Counted from the stretch's first letter, positions 7,901-16,242 are shown. The stretch is 64,000 nucleotides of DNA from Streptacidiphilus jiangxiensis (GCF_900109465.1 NZ_FOAZ01000001.1:447926-511925), one strand, 5' to 3'. Made by a program: numbers and translations. The notes: generated by a model from the sequence alone, not told the origin.

Positions 7901-9087
7901 CGCCTCGTCATGCCTCGCGCGGCGGTCCCGCCCCCCGCCACGGCGGTGGGTCCGGTTGGTCCGGTGGCGCGGGTTGGTCCGGCGGATCGGGGCAGCACGC
8001 TGCCGCCCGGTCCGTTCCCGGCCCCGGTCGGCACGCGGGCCCGTCCCGTCCGAGCCGTTCCGTGCCGCCCTCCCGTCCGCACGCCGCCGCCGATCCGGTG
8101 CAGGCCCTGCTGGAGCGCCACCAGGAGCTGTACGCCGACGCGGTCGACCCACTGGACATCGCCGCCGTGTTGGAGCGTTCGGGCATCGGCCCGGAGACGG
8201 CCGGCCGCTTCCGGCACGCCGACGTCTTCTCGCTGGCCGAGGAGCTCCACGCCCGGGTGCCACGTCGGGCGGCCGCGCCGCCGCCCGACGCGGGGGCCTG
8301 GCGGCGGCGGGCCCGGCCCGCCCTGGCGGCGGGAGCGGTGTTCGTCGCGGTCGGCCTGCTGCTCTGGAGCCTGCGCACGCTGGGGCTGCCGGTTCCGCCG
8401 GCGGCCCAGGTGGCGGCCTTCGCGGCGGCTGCCGCCGGCACGCTCGGGCGGGGGCTGCGGCTGTCGGAGCGGGCGTCGTTGGCGCTGGGCGTCGGCGCCC
8501 TGCTGGGCCTCGCCCAGGACGTCGGGCCGGCTCAGCTGGCGCTGGCAGCCGGCGTCGGTGTGGCCGAGTGGTCGGCCCGCTGGTTCCGCCATCTCGGCTG
8601 GGGGCACATCCGCGCCCGCTCGTACCGTGAGTTCCGCTCCCGGATGCGGCCCGTGCTGCCCTCGGTGGCGCTGGGGTACCTGACCGTCCTCGCGGGCCTC
8701 ACGGCTGTGGCGCTCGCCCTGCAGCCCGGCGGTCGTGGTGGCCCCGGCGGCCAAGGCGGGGTGGCGCTGCTCTGGGCGAGCTCCGGGGTGGTCTGGGTCG
8801 TCCAGCTCAGTGCCGGCGCGGCTGTGCTGGTCGCGCTGTTGCTGCGGCACGGGGAGCGTGTCCCGTCCGCCCTCGCCGTCCTCGCCGCCTCGTGCGCCTG
8901 CGTCGCCCTGGCACGGACCGCGGCGGCCTCCGGCGCCGGTGGTTGGGGGGCGACCCACTCCGGCCTCGTGATCTGGGCCTGCGCCCTGACGGCCGGCGTG
9001 GGCCTGCCGTACGCCTGGGCCTCCTCGCTGAACCCCGCCACCCACCGCCCCCCGGCGGAGGCGGAGGAGGCGTCGCCGGGGCCGTGA
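7897..9087 (+). CDS. Multi-span membrane protein of glycan operon
   Basis: Predicted 396-residue protein. Residues 1-65 are Gly/Ser/Pro-rich and likely disordered. Residues 68-130 form a soluble helical domain (QALLERHQELYADAVDPLDIAAVLERSGIG). The rest has around eight hydrophobic segments, for example ALAAGAVFVAVGLLLWSLRT and ALLWASSGVVWVVQLSAGAA. It could be a transport or assembly partner of the PelF-like glycosyltransferase (by analogy PelG, although it is shorter), but no diagnostic motif proves this. Its ATG overlaps the preceding stop by four bases. Confidence 0.7.
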   Translation: MTPRHASRGGPAPRHGGGSGWSGGAGWSGGSGQHAAARSVPGPGRHAGPSRPSRSVPPSRPHAAADPVQALLERHQELYADAVDPLDIAAVLERSGIGPETAGRFRHADVFSLAEELHARVPRRAAAPPPDAGAWRRRARPALAAGAVFVAVGLLLWSLRTLGLPVPPAAQVAAFAAAAAGTLGRGLRLSERASLALGVGALLGLAQDVGPAQLALAAGVGVAEWSARWFRHLGWGHIRARSYREFRSRMRPVLPSVALGYLTVLAGLTAVALALQPGGRGGPGGQGGVALLWASSGVVWVVQLSAGAAVLVALLLRHGERVPSALAVLAASCACVALARTAAASGAGGWGATHSGLVIWACALTAGVGLPYAWASSLNPATHRPPAEAEEASPGP

Positions 9088-9176
9088 CCCGGAGCGGCGC
9101 CGCCATCACCCTCGGGCGTCCCGGCGCCACCACCCACCGAGCAACGAACCGCACTTACGTAGGGAAGGACCACCTG

Positions 9177-10088
9177 ATGAGGGTGCTGCTGCTGGGCGCC
9201 GACGGTTTCATCGGCCGTCGCGTCGCCGATCGACTCTTCGCCGACCCGGAGCTCCAGGTCACCGTGCTCGGCCGGCGTGATTCGGCGGACATCCGCTTCG
9301 ACCTCGCCGCCGGCAGCCCCGGGGCGCTGGCGCGCTTCCTCGACGCGGTGATGCCCCGGGTGGTGGTCAACTGCGCCGGTGCCACCTACGGCAGCCCGCG
9401 TGACCTGGTTCGGGCCAACACCCAGGCCGTCGCCACCGTCTGCGAGGCGATCCGGCGCAGCCACGACCCGGCCCGGCTGGTCCACGTCGGCTCGGCCGCC
9501 GAGTACGGGCCGGTGCCGATCGGCACGGCCACCGCCGAGACGGCGGAGCCGCGTCCGCTCGGGCCCTACGGGGTGACCAAGCTGGCGGGCACGGAGCTCG
9601 CGCTCTCGTCCGGGCTGGACGCCGTCGTGCTGCGTATCTTCGACGTGGTCGGCCCCGGCGTACCGGCGGGCTCGCTCTTCGGGCGCCTCTCGGAGGGCCT
9701 GCGGCGGGCGCTGGAACGGGGGGAGTCTCACGTCCGTACCGCTGATCTGTCCGCATTCCGAGACTTCGTCGACGTGCGGGACGTGGCGCGGGCCGTCCAG
9801 TCGGCCGCCGTCTCCGCGGCCACGGGCGTGATCAACATCGGTGGTGGTGCCGGGGTCCGGATGCGCGACGCCGCGGGGTTGCTGGTCCGGGCCTCCGGTT
9901 TCGAGGGTCGGCTGATGGAGGAGTCCCGCAGCCCGATCTCCGGTGCGGACGCGGCCGACCGGCCCATGGAGGTGCTGTGGCGGCAGGCGGACATCCGTAC
10001 CGCCCGCGAGCGCCTCGGCTGGCGGCCCCGGGTGCCCCTGGAGGAGTCGCTGGCCGACATCTGGATGGAGACGGCCTGCCGCGTCTGA
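9177..10088 (+). CDS. NAD(P)-dependent epimerase/dehydratase
   Basis: Extended short-chain dehydrogenase, 303 residues, probably acting on a nucleotide sugar. The N-terminus has the Rossmann motif GADGFIGRR. VHVGSAAEYG carries the active-site Ser region and GPYGVTKLAG gives the YxxxK pair (near residues 136-140). DFVDVRDVARAV near residue 195 is the family substrate-side motif. AGGGAAGG lies eight bases before ATG 9177. It is third in the operon with the glycosyltransferase and membrane protein, in line with precursor supply for a surface polysaccharide. The C-terminus ends with the ADIWMETACRV helix. Confidence 0.85.
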   Translation: MRVLLLGADGFIGRRVADRLFADPELQVTVLGRRDSADIRFDLAAGSPGALARFLDAVMPRVVVNCAGATYGSPRDLVRANTQAVATVCEAIRRSHDPARLVHVGSAAEYGPVPIGTATAETAEPRPLGPYGVTKLAGTELALSSGLDAVVLRIFDVVGPGVPAGSLFGRLSEGLRRALERGESHVRTADLSAFRDFVDVRDVARAVQSAAVSAATGVINIGGGAGVRMRDAAGLLVRASGFEGRLMEESRSPISGADAADRPMEVLWRQADIRTARERLGWRPRVPLEESLADIWMETACRV

Positions 10089-10172
10089 GTCCTGCCCGGG
10101 GCCGGCTGCGGGCAGGGCGGCCTGTCTCACCGTCGTCTCATCGGATGTCTCGCACATTGGACCAGGGGCTTC

Positions 10173-10199
10173 GGAATAGCCTCGCGCGTGGCACTGTTG
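10173..10199 (+). promoter_or_regulatory. SigR-type promoter of moeZ
   Basis: GGAAT (10173-10177), an 18-base spacer and GTTG (10196-10199) match the SigR/SigH consensus. Transcription would begin near 10206, about 34 bases before the moeZ GTG. From memory the S. coelicolor moeB/moeZ gene is a reported SigR target, which agrees. Confidence 0.8.
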
Positions 10200-10239
10200 G
10201 CCAGGGAAACACATCGCCTGACCACCACCGGAGTCCCCC

Positions 10240-11418
10240 GTGTCGCTGCCACCCCTGGTCGAGCCCGCTGCCGAGCTCACCGTGGACGAGGTCCGCAGGT
10301 ACTCCCGCCACCTGATCATCCCGGATGTCGGGATGGACGGGCAGAAGCGGTTGAAGAACGCAAAGGTGCTCTGTGTGGGCGCCGGTGGCTTGGGCTCGCC
10401 CGCACTGATGTACCTGGCCGCGGCCGGTGTCGGCACCCTCGGCATCGTCGAGTTCGACACCGTCGACGAGTCGAACCTGCAGCGTCAGATCATCCACGGC
10501 CAGTCCGACATCGGTCGCTCCAAGGCCGAGTCCGCGCGCGACTCGGTCAAGGAGATCAACCCCTACGTCAACGTGATCCTGCACGAGACGCGCCTCGACG
10601 TCGACAACGTCAAGGAGATCTTCGCCCAGTACGACCTGATCGTCGACGGCACGGACAACTTCGCCACCCGCTACCTGGTCAACGACGCGGCCGTGCTGCT
10701 CGGCAAGCCGTACGTGTGGGGTTCGATCTACCGCTTCGACGGCCAGGCCTCGGTCTTCTGGGCCGAGCACGGCCCCTGCTACCGCTGCCTCTACCCGGAG
10801 GCCCCGCCGCCGGGCATGGTCCCCTCCTGCGCCGAGGGCGGCGTGCTGGGTGTGCTGTGCGCGTCCATCGGCTCGATCCAGGTCACCGAGGCGATCAAGC
10901 TGCTGGCCGGCGTCGGCGAGCCGCTGGTCGGCCGTCTGATGATCTACGACGCCCTGGAGATGCAGTACCGCCAGGTCAAGGTCCGCAAGGACCCGAACTG
11001 CGCGCTCTGCGGCGAGAACCCGACGGTCACCGACCTGATCGACTACGAGGCCTTCTGCGGCGTCGTCTCCGAGGAGGCCCAGGCGGCCGCCGCGGGTAAC
11101 ACGATCACGCCGAAGCAGCTCAAGGAGTGGCAGGACAACGACGAGGACATCTTCCTCATCGACGTCCGTGAGCCGGGCGAGTACGAGATCGTCAGCATCC
11201 CGGGTGCCACGCTGATCCCGAAGAACGAGTTCCTGCTCGGCAACGCGCTCGAGAAGATGCCGCAGGACAAGAAGATCGTCCTGCACTGCAAGACCGGTGT
11301 CCGCTCCGCCGAGGTTCTGGCGGTCCTGCACTCCGCCGGCTTCGCCGACGCGGTCCACGTCGGCGGCGGCGTCATCGGCTGGGTCAACCAGATCGAGCCG
11401 GAGAAGCCCGTCTACTAA
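10240..11418 (+). CDS. moeZ: Adenylyltransferase/sulfurtransferase MoeZ
   Basis: Two-domain sulfur-transfer enzyme, 392 residues. The N-terminal E1-like domain adenylates the C-terminal glycine of ubiquitin-like sulfur carriers: VLCVGAGGLGSPALMYL near residue 45, the DNLQRQ-type helix as ESNLQRQIIH, and zinc cysteines CYRCLYP and CALC. The C-terminal rhodanese domain has the persulfide loop CKTGVRS near residue 350. In actinobacteria it feeds molybdopterin, cysteine, thiamine and some thio-sugar pathways (established for the MoeZ family). GGAG precedes the GTG at 10240. A SigR-type promoter upstream links it to thiol stress. A moaE gene lies 33 kb downstream. Confidence 0.96.
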   Translation: MSLPPLVEPAAELTVDEVRRYSRHLIIPDVGMDGQKRLKNAKVLCVGAGGLGSPALMYLAAAGVGTLGIVEFDTVDESNLQRQIIHGQSDIGRSKAESARDSVKEINPYVNVILHETRLDVDNVKEIFAQYDLIVDGTDNFATRYLVNDAAVLLGKPYVWGSIYRFDGQASVFWAEHGPCYRCLYPEAPPPGMVPSCAEGGVLGVLCASIGSIQVTEAIKLLAGVGEPLVGRLMIYDALEMQYRQVKVRKDPNCALCGENPTVTDLIDYEAFCGVVSEEAQAAAAGNTITPKQLKEWQDNDEDIFLIDVREPGEYEIVSIPGATLIPKNEFLLGNALEKMPQDKKIVLHCKTGVRSAEVLAVLHSAGFADAVHVGGGVIGWVNQIEPEKPVY

Positions 11419-11444
11419 ACGGCCGGCCTCCCGGCCAGCGAGCG

Positions 11445-11489
11445 AATCGCCGACCACGTCCCTGACCTGCGGGGGAGTGGTCGGCGATT
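11445..11489 (+). terminator. Inverted repeat downstream of moeZ
   Basis: AATCGCCGACCAC (11445-11457) pairs perfectly with GTGGTCGGCGATT (11477-11489) across a 19-base loop. It lies 27 bp after the moeZ stop and is the likely terminator, with only a weak T-rich tail. Confidence 0.6.
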
Positions 11490-11846
11490 GTCATTGGTGT
11501 GTGCCTTTGATTTCCGTCGCACGGCCCCAAGACGGCCCGGTAGCCTGGCGTTGCCCTGCGTCGGTCGAGGACTGCGGCCCCACAGCCTCGGCCCGTTGTG
11601 GAGGGGGCCAGCCGGGTTCGAGCCGGGCCAGGATGGGGTGTCATGCCGTGTCAGGAGAGCACGGCTTCAGGAGGCTCCGTGTAGGTAACCTAGGCCGACC
11701 TGGGCTTCGGTGGCCTGCGCAAATCGCTGCCCTTTGACCGTGGCTCCCCCGTGTTCCCCGTGCGATCCCATCCGGTCTGGCGCGATTGTGGCGCGGCCCT
11801 CAAAGTCCTCTACCCCGTGATCCAGCAACCGATCAAACGGGCGTCC
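11490..11846. other. Gene-poor intergenic stretch
   Basis: Short frames on both strands lack RBS and conserved features. A small hairpin GCCGTG/CACGGC lies near 11645-11665 and taggtaacctagg near 11682 is partly palindromic. I see no RNA gene or known riboswitch. GC content looks lower than in the flanking genes. Confidence 0.4.
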
Positions 11847-11975
11847 CTACCAGGGGAGTCCGCGCAGTCCTCCCGCCAGGCCAGTGATGAGCCAGATCAT
11901 GAAAGCTGCCACGACCACGACGCACGTGGCCACCATGATGGTCCCAGTGACGGCATGACGTGACGGTCGATGCAC
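11847..11975 (-). CDS. 42-residue single-span membrane protein
   Basis: A very short gene. The translation has a basic N-terminus (MHRPSRHAVTG), one hydrophobic helix (TIMVATCVVVVAAFMIWLIT) and a glycine/arginine tail ending GLPW. AGGAG lies six bases before the GTG at 11975. A 16-bp perfect palindrome lies about 95 bp upstream (12068-12083). The topology would be inside-to-outside with Arg/His at the cytosolic end. Function is unknown; small membrane proteins of this kind often modulate transporters or sensor kinases, but nothing here shows a partner. Confidence 0.55.
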   Translation of the reverse strand: MHRPSRHAVTGTIMVATCVVVVAAFMIWLITGLAGGLRGLPW

Positions 11976-12067
11976 GGGTGTCTCCTAGCGGCCAGTGACG
12001 CCGGGGCGAGATTCGGTGGGCGGGTTGGCCACGGCCACACCCTGCCGGGACTGACGCGGCATGCGCA

Positions 12068-12083
12068 TGAGTACGCGTACTCA
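12068..12083. promoter_or_regulatory. 16-bp perfect palindrome, candidate operator
   Basis: TGAGTACGCGTACTCA is its own reverse complement. It lies upstream of the 42-residue membrane protein gene on the minus strand. The symmetry fits a dimeric repressor site; the regulator is unknown. Confidence 0.5.
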
Positions 12084-12179
12084 GTCCGCCTGGCCTCGCT
12101 CGTCGAGGACGATCGAGACAGTGTCGCCGCCGCCGCCAGCCGGCCACCGGCAGGTCGGGCCTGAGTGGGGTGGTCCCGT

Positions 12180-12245
12180 CCGCTCCAGCCTGGAAAGACC
12201 GCAGCTCGATCAGCTGATCGTGTTGCGATCCAGGGGCTGGAGCGG
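12180..12245. repeat. Nested inverted repeats
   Basis: CCGCTCCAGCC at 12180-12190 is the exact reverse complement of 12235-12245, and the loop contains the perfect 14-bp palindrome CGATCAGCTGATCG (12207-12220). It could be a terminator structure for the minus-strand gene ending at 12454, an operator or the scar of a small element. Confidence 0.5.
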
Positions 12246-12453
12246 CTTTGCAGTCGGCTCGGCAACCTACATGTCACCACTCTTGACCTGCTACGAAGCC
12301 CGACGGAGGCACGCACCTGACCCACTCGGTCCGTAGCTGGTCCGGATCTTGCAGGGGCACCACTGCGCAGGGGTGAAACGCGCCCGCACGTTGGCGGCTG
12401 CACCCTGTTGCGTCAGGGGCAGCCGTCCTCGTTGGTGTCCGGCCGTCGCCCGG

Positions 12454-15453
12454 CTACAGCGCGCCGCGCCGCTGGAGGAAGCTGAAGCAGCCCCAGCCCG
12501 GCAGCACCGGCAGCCAGAAGGTCAGCAGGCGGAACATCAGCACCGCCGGGCCCGCGATCGCGCCCGGTACGCCCGCCGCCGAACTCAGCAGCAGGATCAG
12601 CGCCGCGTCGATCGTGCCGATGCCGCCCGGCACCGGCACCGCCGAGCCGGCCGCGTTGCCCGCCAGATAGACCACGGCGATCGCCGCGAACCCGGCCGAG
12701 CCGCCGAAGGCCAGCACACAGGTGTAGAGGCAGGCGATGAAGGCCAGCGACACCAGGATGATCCCGCCGAAACCCGTGGCCAGCTTGGACGGAGTGCGCA
12801 GCAGGTCCAGCATCCGCGGGATGACGCCGATGAAGAGCGTCCGCAGCTGCTGGAAGACCCAGCGCCGCAGCGGCGGGATCGCCGTCACGATCAGCACCAC
12901 GACCGCCGCGACCAGCAGCACGGTGATCACCGTGCGCGCCGACGGCACGTCCGAGCTGTTGGCCGTCCCGGCGATGAAGCCGAAGCCGAGCAGCAGCAGG
13001 ATGTGCATCGCCAGGCCGACCAGTTGCGAGGCACCCACGCTGGCGACGGCCTGGCCGGGCCGGACCCCGCAGCGCTGCAGGAACCGGGCGTTCAGGGCGA
13101 CGCCACCGACCGCGGCCGGGGCGACCAGCTTCACGAAGGAGCCGGCCACCTGTGCGGCGAAGGTCCGCCAGAAGGGCAGCTGCTCGGGCACGAAGCCCGC
13201 CAGGCTCATCGCCGCGCCCACGTAACTGGCCACGGAGGCACCCACGGCGATCATGATCCAGCCCCACTGCGCGTGGGCGAGCTTGGTCAGCGGGTTGTTG
13301 GTGAGCTGGCCTACGAGCAGGTACGCCGCGAACGCGCCCGCGACGAGGCTGATCAGGGTCTTCGGCTTGAGCCGCTCCAGCTTGGCGGGCTCGACCGGGG
13401 CCTGCGGCACCAGCTCCAGGATCTGTTCGCGGATCAGCGAGAGCAGGTCCGTCGGGTCGGGGTGGGCCTCCAGGGCCTCCTCGACCTTCACCCCGGTGGC
13501 GATCTTCGCGTCGCGCTCCGCCTGCACCTCCGCCTTGGCCGCCCGGTGGTAGGCCTTCAGGTCCTGGCGCGTCGACCGGCTCAGACCCACCGGCTGCAGC
13601 ATCGGCAGCGAGGCCGCGGTGCGCGAGGTGCCCAGCACCTTCGTCGCGGAGGCCACCGCGCGTTCCGGGCCGACCCGCAGCGCGAGGGTGGTGAGCAGCT
13701 GGGCGACGTCCATGCGCAGCGCCAGGTCGCCCGCGGCGATGTCGCCGCCCGCGAGGTTGACCAGGCAGGTGTCACCGTCCTCGGTGACCAGCAGGGCGCT
13801 GGAGGTGAGCTGCCGGTGTGCGATGCGACGGTCGTGCAGGACACGGACGGAGGTCCAGGCGTCGATGAGGACCTTGTCGCCCCACTTCTCGTCGGCCAGC
13901 TCCTCGTCCGCCAGGTCCGCGAAGCCGCGTCCCTCGATCCGCTCGTAGACGAGGATCACCGCGTCGGGGCCGAGCTCGGAGGTGGCGATCAGGAGCGGGG
14001 AGCGGGCACCGGCGGCGTTCGCGGCGTAGGCGATCAGCGCCTCCTGCTCCAGCGCCTGGCGCAGGGACTGCGGGCTGGAACGGGTGGCCACGGCGCGCAG
14101 CCGCAGCCGTCGCCAGAGCCGGTAGAAGAAGCCGGAGGCCTGGTGCTCCCGGTCGATCACGTGGACGTCCAGCGGCGGACCGACCTGCTGCACGACGAGG
14201 TAGCGGCGGGTGCCCTCGGGGCCGTCCGGCGAGCGGTGCGCGGTGATCGGGTCGAAGCCGACCTTCCGCAGCCCGGCGAGCAGGTGCTCACCGGTCGGGC
14301 GCACGTTGGGGCTGCCGACGGCGTAGAGGGTGCCGTAGGCGACGGTGAGGCCCAGCAGGATCGTGATCGCGATCGAGAGCGGTGTCGTGTTGCCGCCGAC
14401 CAGCTCGGAGAGGCTGTCCAGCAGCACGACCACCCACAGGGCGATGCGCCAGCGTGGGCGGCTCGCCATCCCGACGGCGGTCATGTAGGCGATGACCGGC
14501 GTGAGATAGCCGTGCACGGGGTCCGACGCCGTGCCGTTGTGGGTGACCACCAGCGCACCGTAGACGGGCGCCGGGGCGGCCTTGAGCACCCACAGGTCCA
14601 CGCCGAGCGAGATGCCGTGGGCCAGCACCGCGGCAAGCACGCCGTCGGCCACCCGCAGTCCGTCGCGTTTGATCAGGCGTTCGACCGCGAAGGCGACCGG
14701 CACGATCAGGACCGCGGCGGTGGAGAAGAAGCTGGTCAGCGTGACCAGGAAGCTCGGCAGCCGGTTGGCGCCGGAGTTGATGTCGGTGGTCAGCCCGTTC
14801 GTCGTCGACTGCGCGATGCCGGCGAGCACCAGGACGGCGGCGATGCCGAGCAGGCCGAGCAGGAAGCGCAGCAGGTCCGAGGGACGGTGGGCGCGGGCGG
14901 GCAGCAGCGGCTCGTTGACCGCGACGCTCTGCTGGTCCGGGCCCGGTCCGTCGAACCCCTCGCCCTGGTGTCCGAGGTCGGCGGTGGTGGTCCGGGTGTC
15001 GCCGTTGGCGTCCGTCGCGGCGTCGTGGGTGACCGACTCCTCCTGCGGTGCCGCGAGCGGCCCGGTCGGGCCGTCGCCTGCGTCCGTGGTGGCTTCCTGG
15101 GCCGTTCCCTCAGCCTGCTCCTGGGCCTGCTTCGTGGCCTGCTCCTCGGCCGGTTCGGAGCGGGTCGCGGCGGTGGCCGGTACGGAGGTGGCGCCGATCG
15201 GAGCGGGGGAGGTGCCGTCCACGGCGGTTGAGGTGCCGCCGTCCACGGCGGAGGAGGAACGCTTCACCAGGTCGACCGGCCGACGGGAGTTCGCCGTGGG
15301 CGTCCCCGCCTCGGCCTCGGTCCCGGCCTCGGTCCCGGGCGCCGCGCTCGGCGGCTGCTCGGCGGGCTCCGGGGCCGCGCTCGGCCCGGAAACGGGCATG
15401 CTCCGGGGCGCGTCGGCAGAGTCCGCCGCGCTCGTGGCCCTCGGTCCGGTCAT
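12454..15453 (-). CDS. Lipid flippase-domain protein fused to degenerate kinase-like domain
   Basis: Large 999-residue membrane protein. Residues 1-195 are a low-complexity Pro/Ala/Glu/Thr-rich cytosolic tail. A first group of hydrophobic helices follows (about 195-370), then a soluble region (about 375-640) that resembles aminoglycoside-phosphotransferase-type kinases, then an eight-helix UPF0104/MprF-type flippase domain (about 670-990: GPAVLMFRLLTFWLPVLPGW). In the kinase-like part the catalytic loop reads HRQLTSSALLV where active enzymes have H-x-D-x4-N, and the following DxD/DFG position reads VNLAGGD, so activity is doubtful. Probable role: membrane lipid translocation. ATG 15453 is preceded by GGGGAG at short spacing. 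It is divergent from the ATL gene. Confidence 0.8.
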   Translation of the reverse strand: MTGPRATSAADSADAPRSMPVSGPSAAPEPAEQPPSAAPGTEAGTEAEAGTPTANSRRPVDLVKRSSSAVDGGTSTAVDGTSPAPIGATSVPATAATRSEPAEEQATKQAQEQAEGTAQEATTDAGDGPTGPLAAPQEESVTHDAATDANGDTRTTTADLGHQGEGFDGPGPDQQSVAVNEPLLPARAHRPSDLLRFLLGLLGIAAVLVLAGIAQSTTNGLTTDINSGANRLPSFLVTLTSFFSTAAVLIVPVAFAVERLIKRDGLRVADGVLAAVLAHGISLGVDLWVLKAAPAPVYGALVVTHNGTASDPVHGYLTPVIAYMTAVGMASRPRWRIALWVVVLLDSLSELVGGNTTPLSIAITILLGLTVAYGTLYAVGSPNVRPTGEHLLAGLRKVGFDPITAHRSPDGPEGTRRYLVVQQVGPPLDVHVIDREHQASGFFYRLWRRLRLRAVATRSSPQSLRQALEQEALIAYAANAAGARSPLLIATSELGPDAVILVYERIEGRGFADLADEELADEKWGDKVLIDAWTSVRVLHDRRIAHRQLTSSALLVTEDGDTCLVNLAGGDIAAGDLALRMDVAQLLTTLALRVGPERAVASATKVLGTSRTAASLPMLQPVGLSRSTRQDLKAYHRAAKAEVQAERDAKIATGVKVEEALEAHPDPTDLLSLIREQILELVPQAPVEPAKLERLKPKTLISLVAGAFAAYLLVGQLTNNPLTKLAHAQWGWIMIAVGASVASYVGAAMSLAGFVPEQLPFWRTFAAQVAGSFVKLVAPAAVGGVALNARFLQRCGVRPGQAVASVGASQLVGLAMHILLLLGFGFIAGTANSSDVPSARTVITVLLVAAVVVLIVTAIPPLRRWVFQQLRTLFIGVIPRMLDLLRTPSKLATGFGGIILVSLAFIACLYTCVLAFGGSAGFAAIAVVYLAGNAAGSAVPVPGGIGTIDAALILLLSSAAGVPGAIAGPAVLMFRLLTFWLPVLPGWGCFSFLQRRGAL

Positions 15454-15681
15454 CGCTCCCCGTGTGCCTTCTGTCCGTCCGCCCGCCGTCGTCCCCTCAT
15501 CAGGGCCCCTTCAGGTCATTCAAGGGTGGCATGGTCGGATCGTGCGCGCGGCGGTGAGGTGTCCCCGTGCCGACCCTCGGCGGATGCTACATTCCCCCGG
15601 CTGGGTGAGCGAGGAGGTTGCTCGGCACGGTCCCCCCTGGGAGTGGCGCTTCCGCACGCGTTGTCGTAGGCGTGCGACAGA

Positions 15682-16035
15682 ATGCCGGATGTGAACGAAG
15701 GGGCGGCTGAGTCGGAGCTCCCGCCGTACGCCGAGCGTGTTCTCGACGTCGCGGAGGGCATTCCGGCTGGACGGGTGATGACCTACGGCGATGTCGCCGA
15801 GTACCTGGGTGAGGGCGGCCCGCGTCAGGTCGGGCGGGTGATGGCCCTGTACGGCGGCGCCGTGCCCTGGTGGCGGGTGATCCGCGCGGACGGGCGGCTG
15901 CTGCCGGGCCACGAGCTGCGCGCACTGGAGCAGTACCGGGTCGAGGGAACGCCGCTGCGTGACGTGACCGGGCAGCACATGCCCCGGGTCGACCTGCGCC
16001 GCGCCCGCTGGGACGGCCGCCCGCACGGATCGTGA
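15682..16035 (+). CDS. MGMT-family alkyltransferase-like protein (ATL)
   Basis: DNA-binding protein of the O6-alkylguanine-DNA alkyltransferase fold, 117 residues, consisting only of the C-terminal domain. The helix-turn-helix region AGRVMTYGDVAEYLG and GPRQVGRVMA are clear. The active-site PCHRV of true methyltransferases is PWWRV here (near residue 58), so the acceptor cysteine is replaced by Trp and the protein cannot demethylate. Family knowledge: such ATL proteins bind bulky O6-alkylguanine lesions and recruit nucleotide excision repair. Its place beside the AdnAB helicase-nuclease genes fits DNA repair. A TAGGCGT element eight bases upstream may give a leaderless mRNA. Confidence 0.88.
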   Translation: MPDVNEGAAESELPPYAERVLDVAEGIPAGRVMTYGDVAEYLGEGGPRQVGRVMALYGGAVPWWRVIRADGRLLPGHELRALEQYRVEGTPLRDVTGQHMPRVDLRRARWDGRPHGS

Positions 16036-16110
16036 GGCGATCCTGCGGTGATCGCGAGGCGATCGTGAGGCGGACGGTGAAGTGAATGAGGCGGACGGTG
16101 AGGCGTGGCG
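16031..16110 (+). repeat. Degenerate GTGAGGCG-type tandem repeat
   Basis: Short imperfect repeats built on (g/a)tgaggcg(a/g) occur about six times between the ATL gene and adnA, including two copies of gaggcggacggtga. It looks like local slippage; no function is evident. Confidence 0.45.
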
Positions 16111-16242
16111 AATCCCACGGATCCGCTGATTCGGGAGACAGAGGCGGGGCTGTCGGGGCAGGATCGTAGGCTCGCTATCGGACGGAGTGCGTGAGACGCA
16201 CCCCGTCCCCGTGTGCCGCCTGCTTCGTTCTTGGATCCGCCG

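Larger units (their letters stand above)
11976..12453. other. Gene-free region with nested palindromes
   Basis: No convincing gene in about 480 bp. It holds the palindrome TGAGTACGCGTACTCA (12068-12083), a perfect 11-bp inverted repeat (12180-12190 with 12235-12245) and inside it a second palindrome CGATCAGCTGATCG (12207-12220). Base composition is less GC-rich than in the neighbours. The minus-strand gene ending at 12454 is transcribed into this region, so part may be its terminator zone. Confidence 0.5.

Noticed and set aside
6191-10460. Long minus-strand frames opposite the glycan operon
   Set aside because: Shadows of the glycosyltransferase, membrane protein and epimerase genes.
12349-15231. 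960-codon plus-strand frame opposite the flippase gene
   Set aside because: Translation is Arg/Gln/Gly-rich with no membrane or enzyme motif, whereas the minus strand has clear transmembrane helices and a flippase domain.
16031-16110. CRISPR-like array
   Set aside because: The repeats are only about 8 bp, imperfect and without unique spacers of even length; no cas genes exist in the window.
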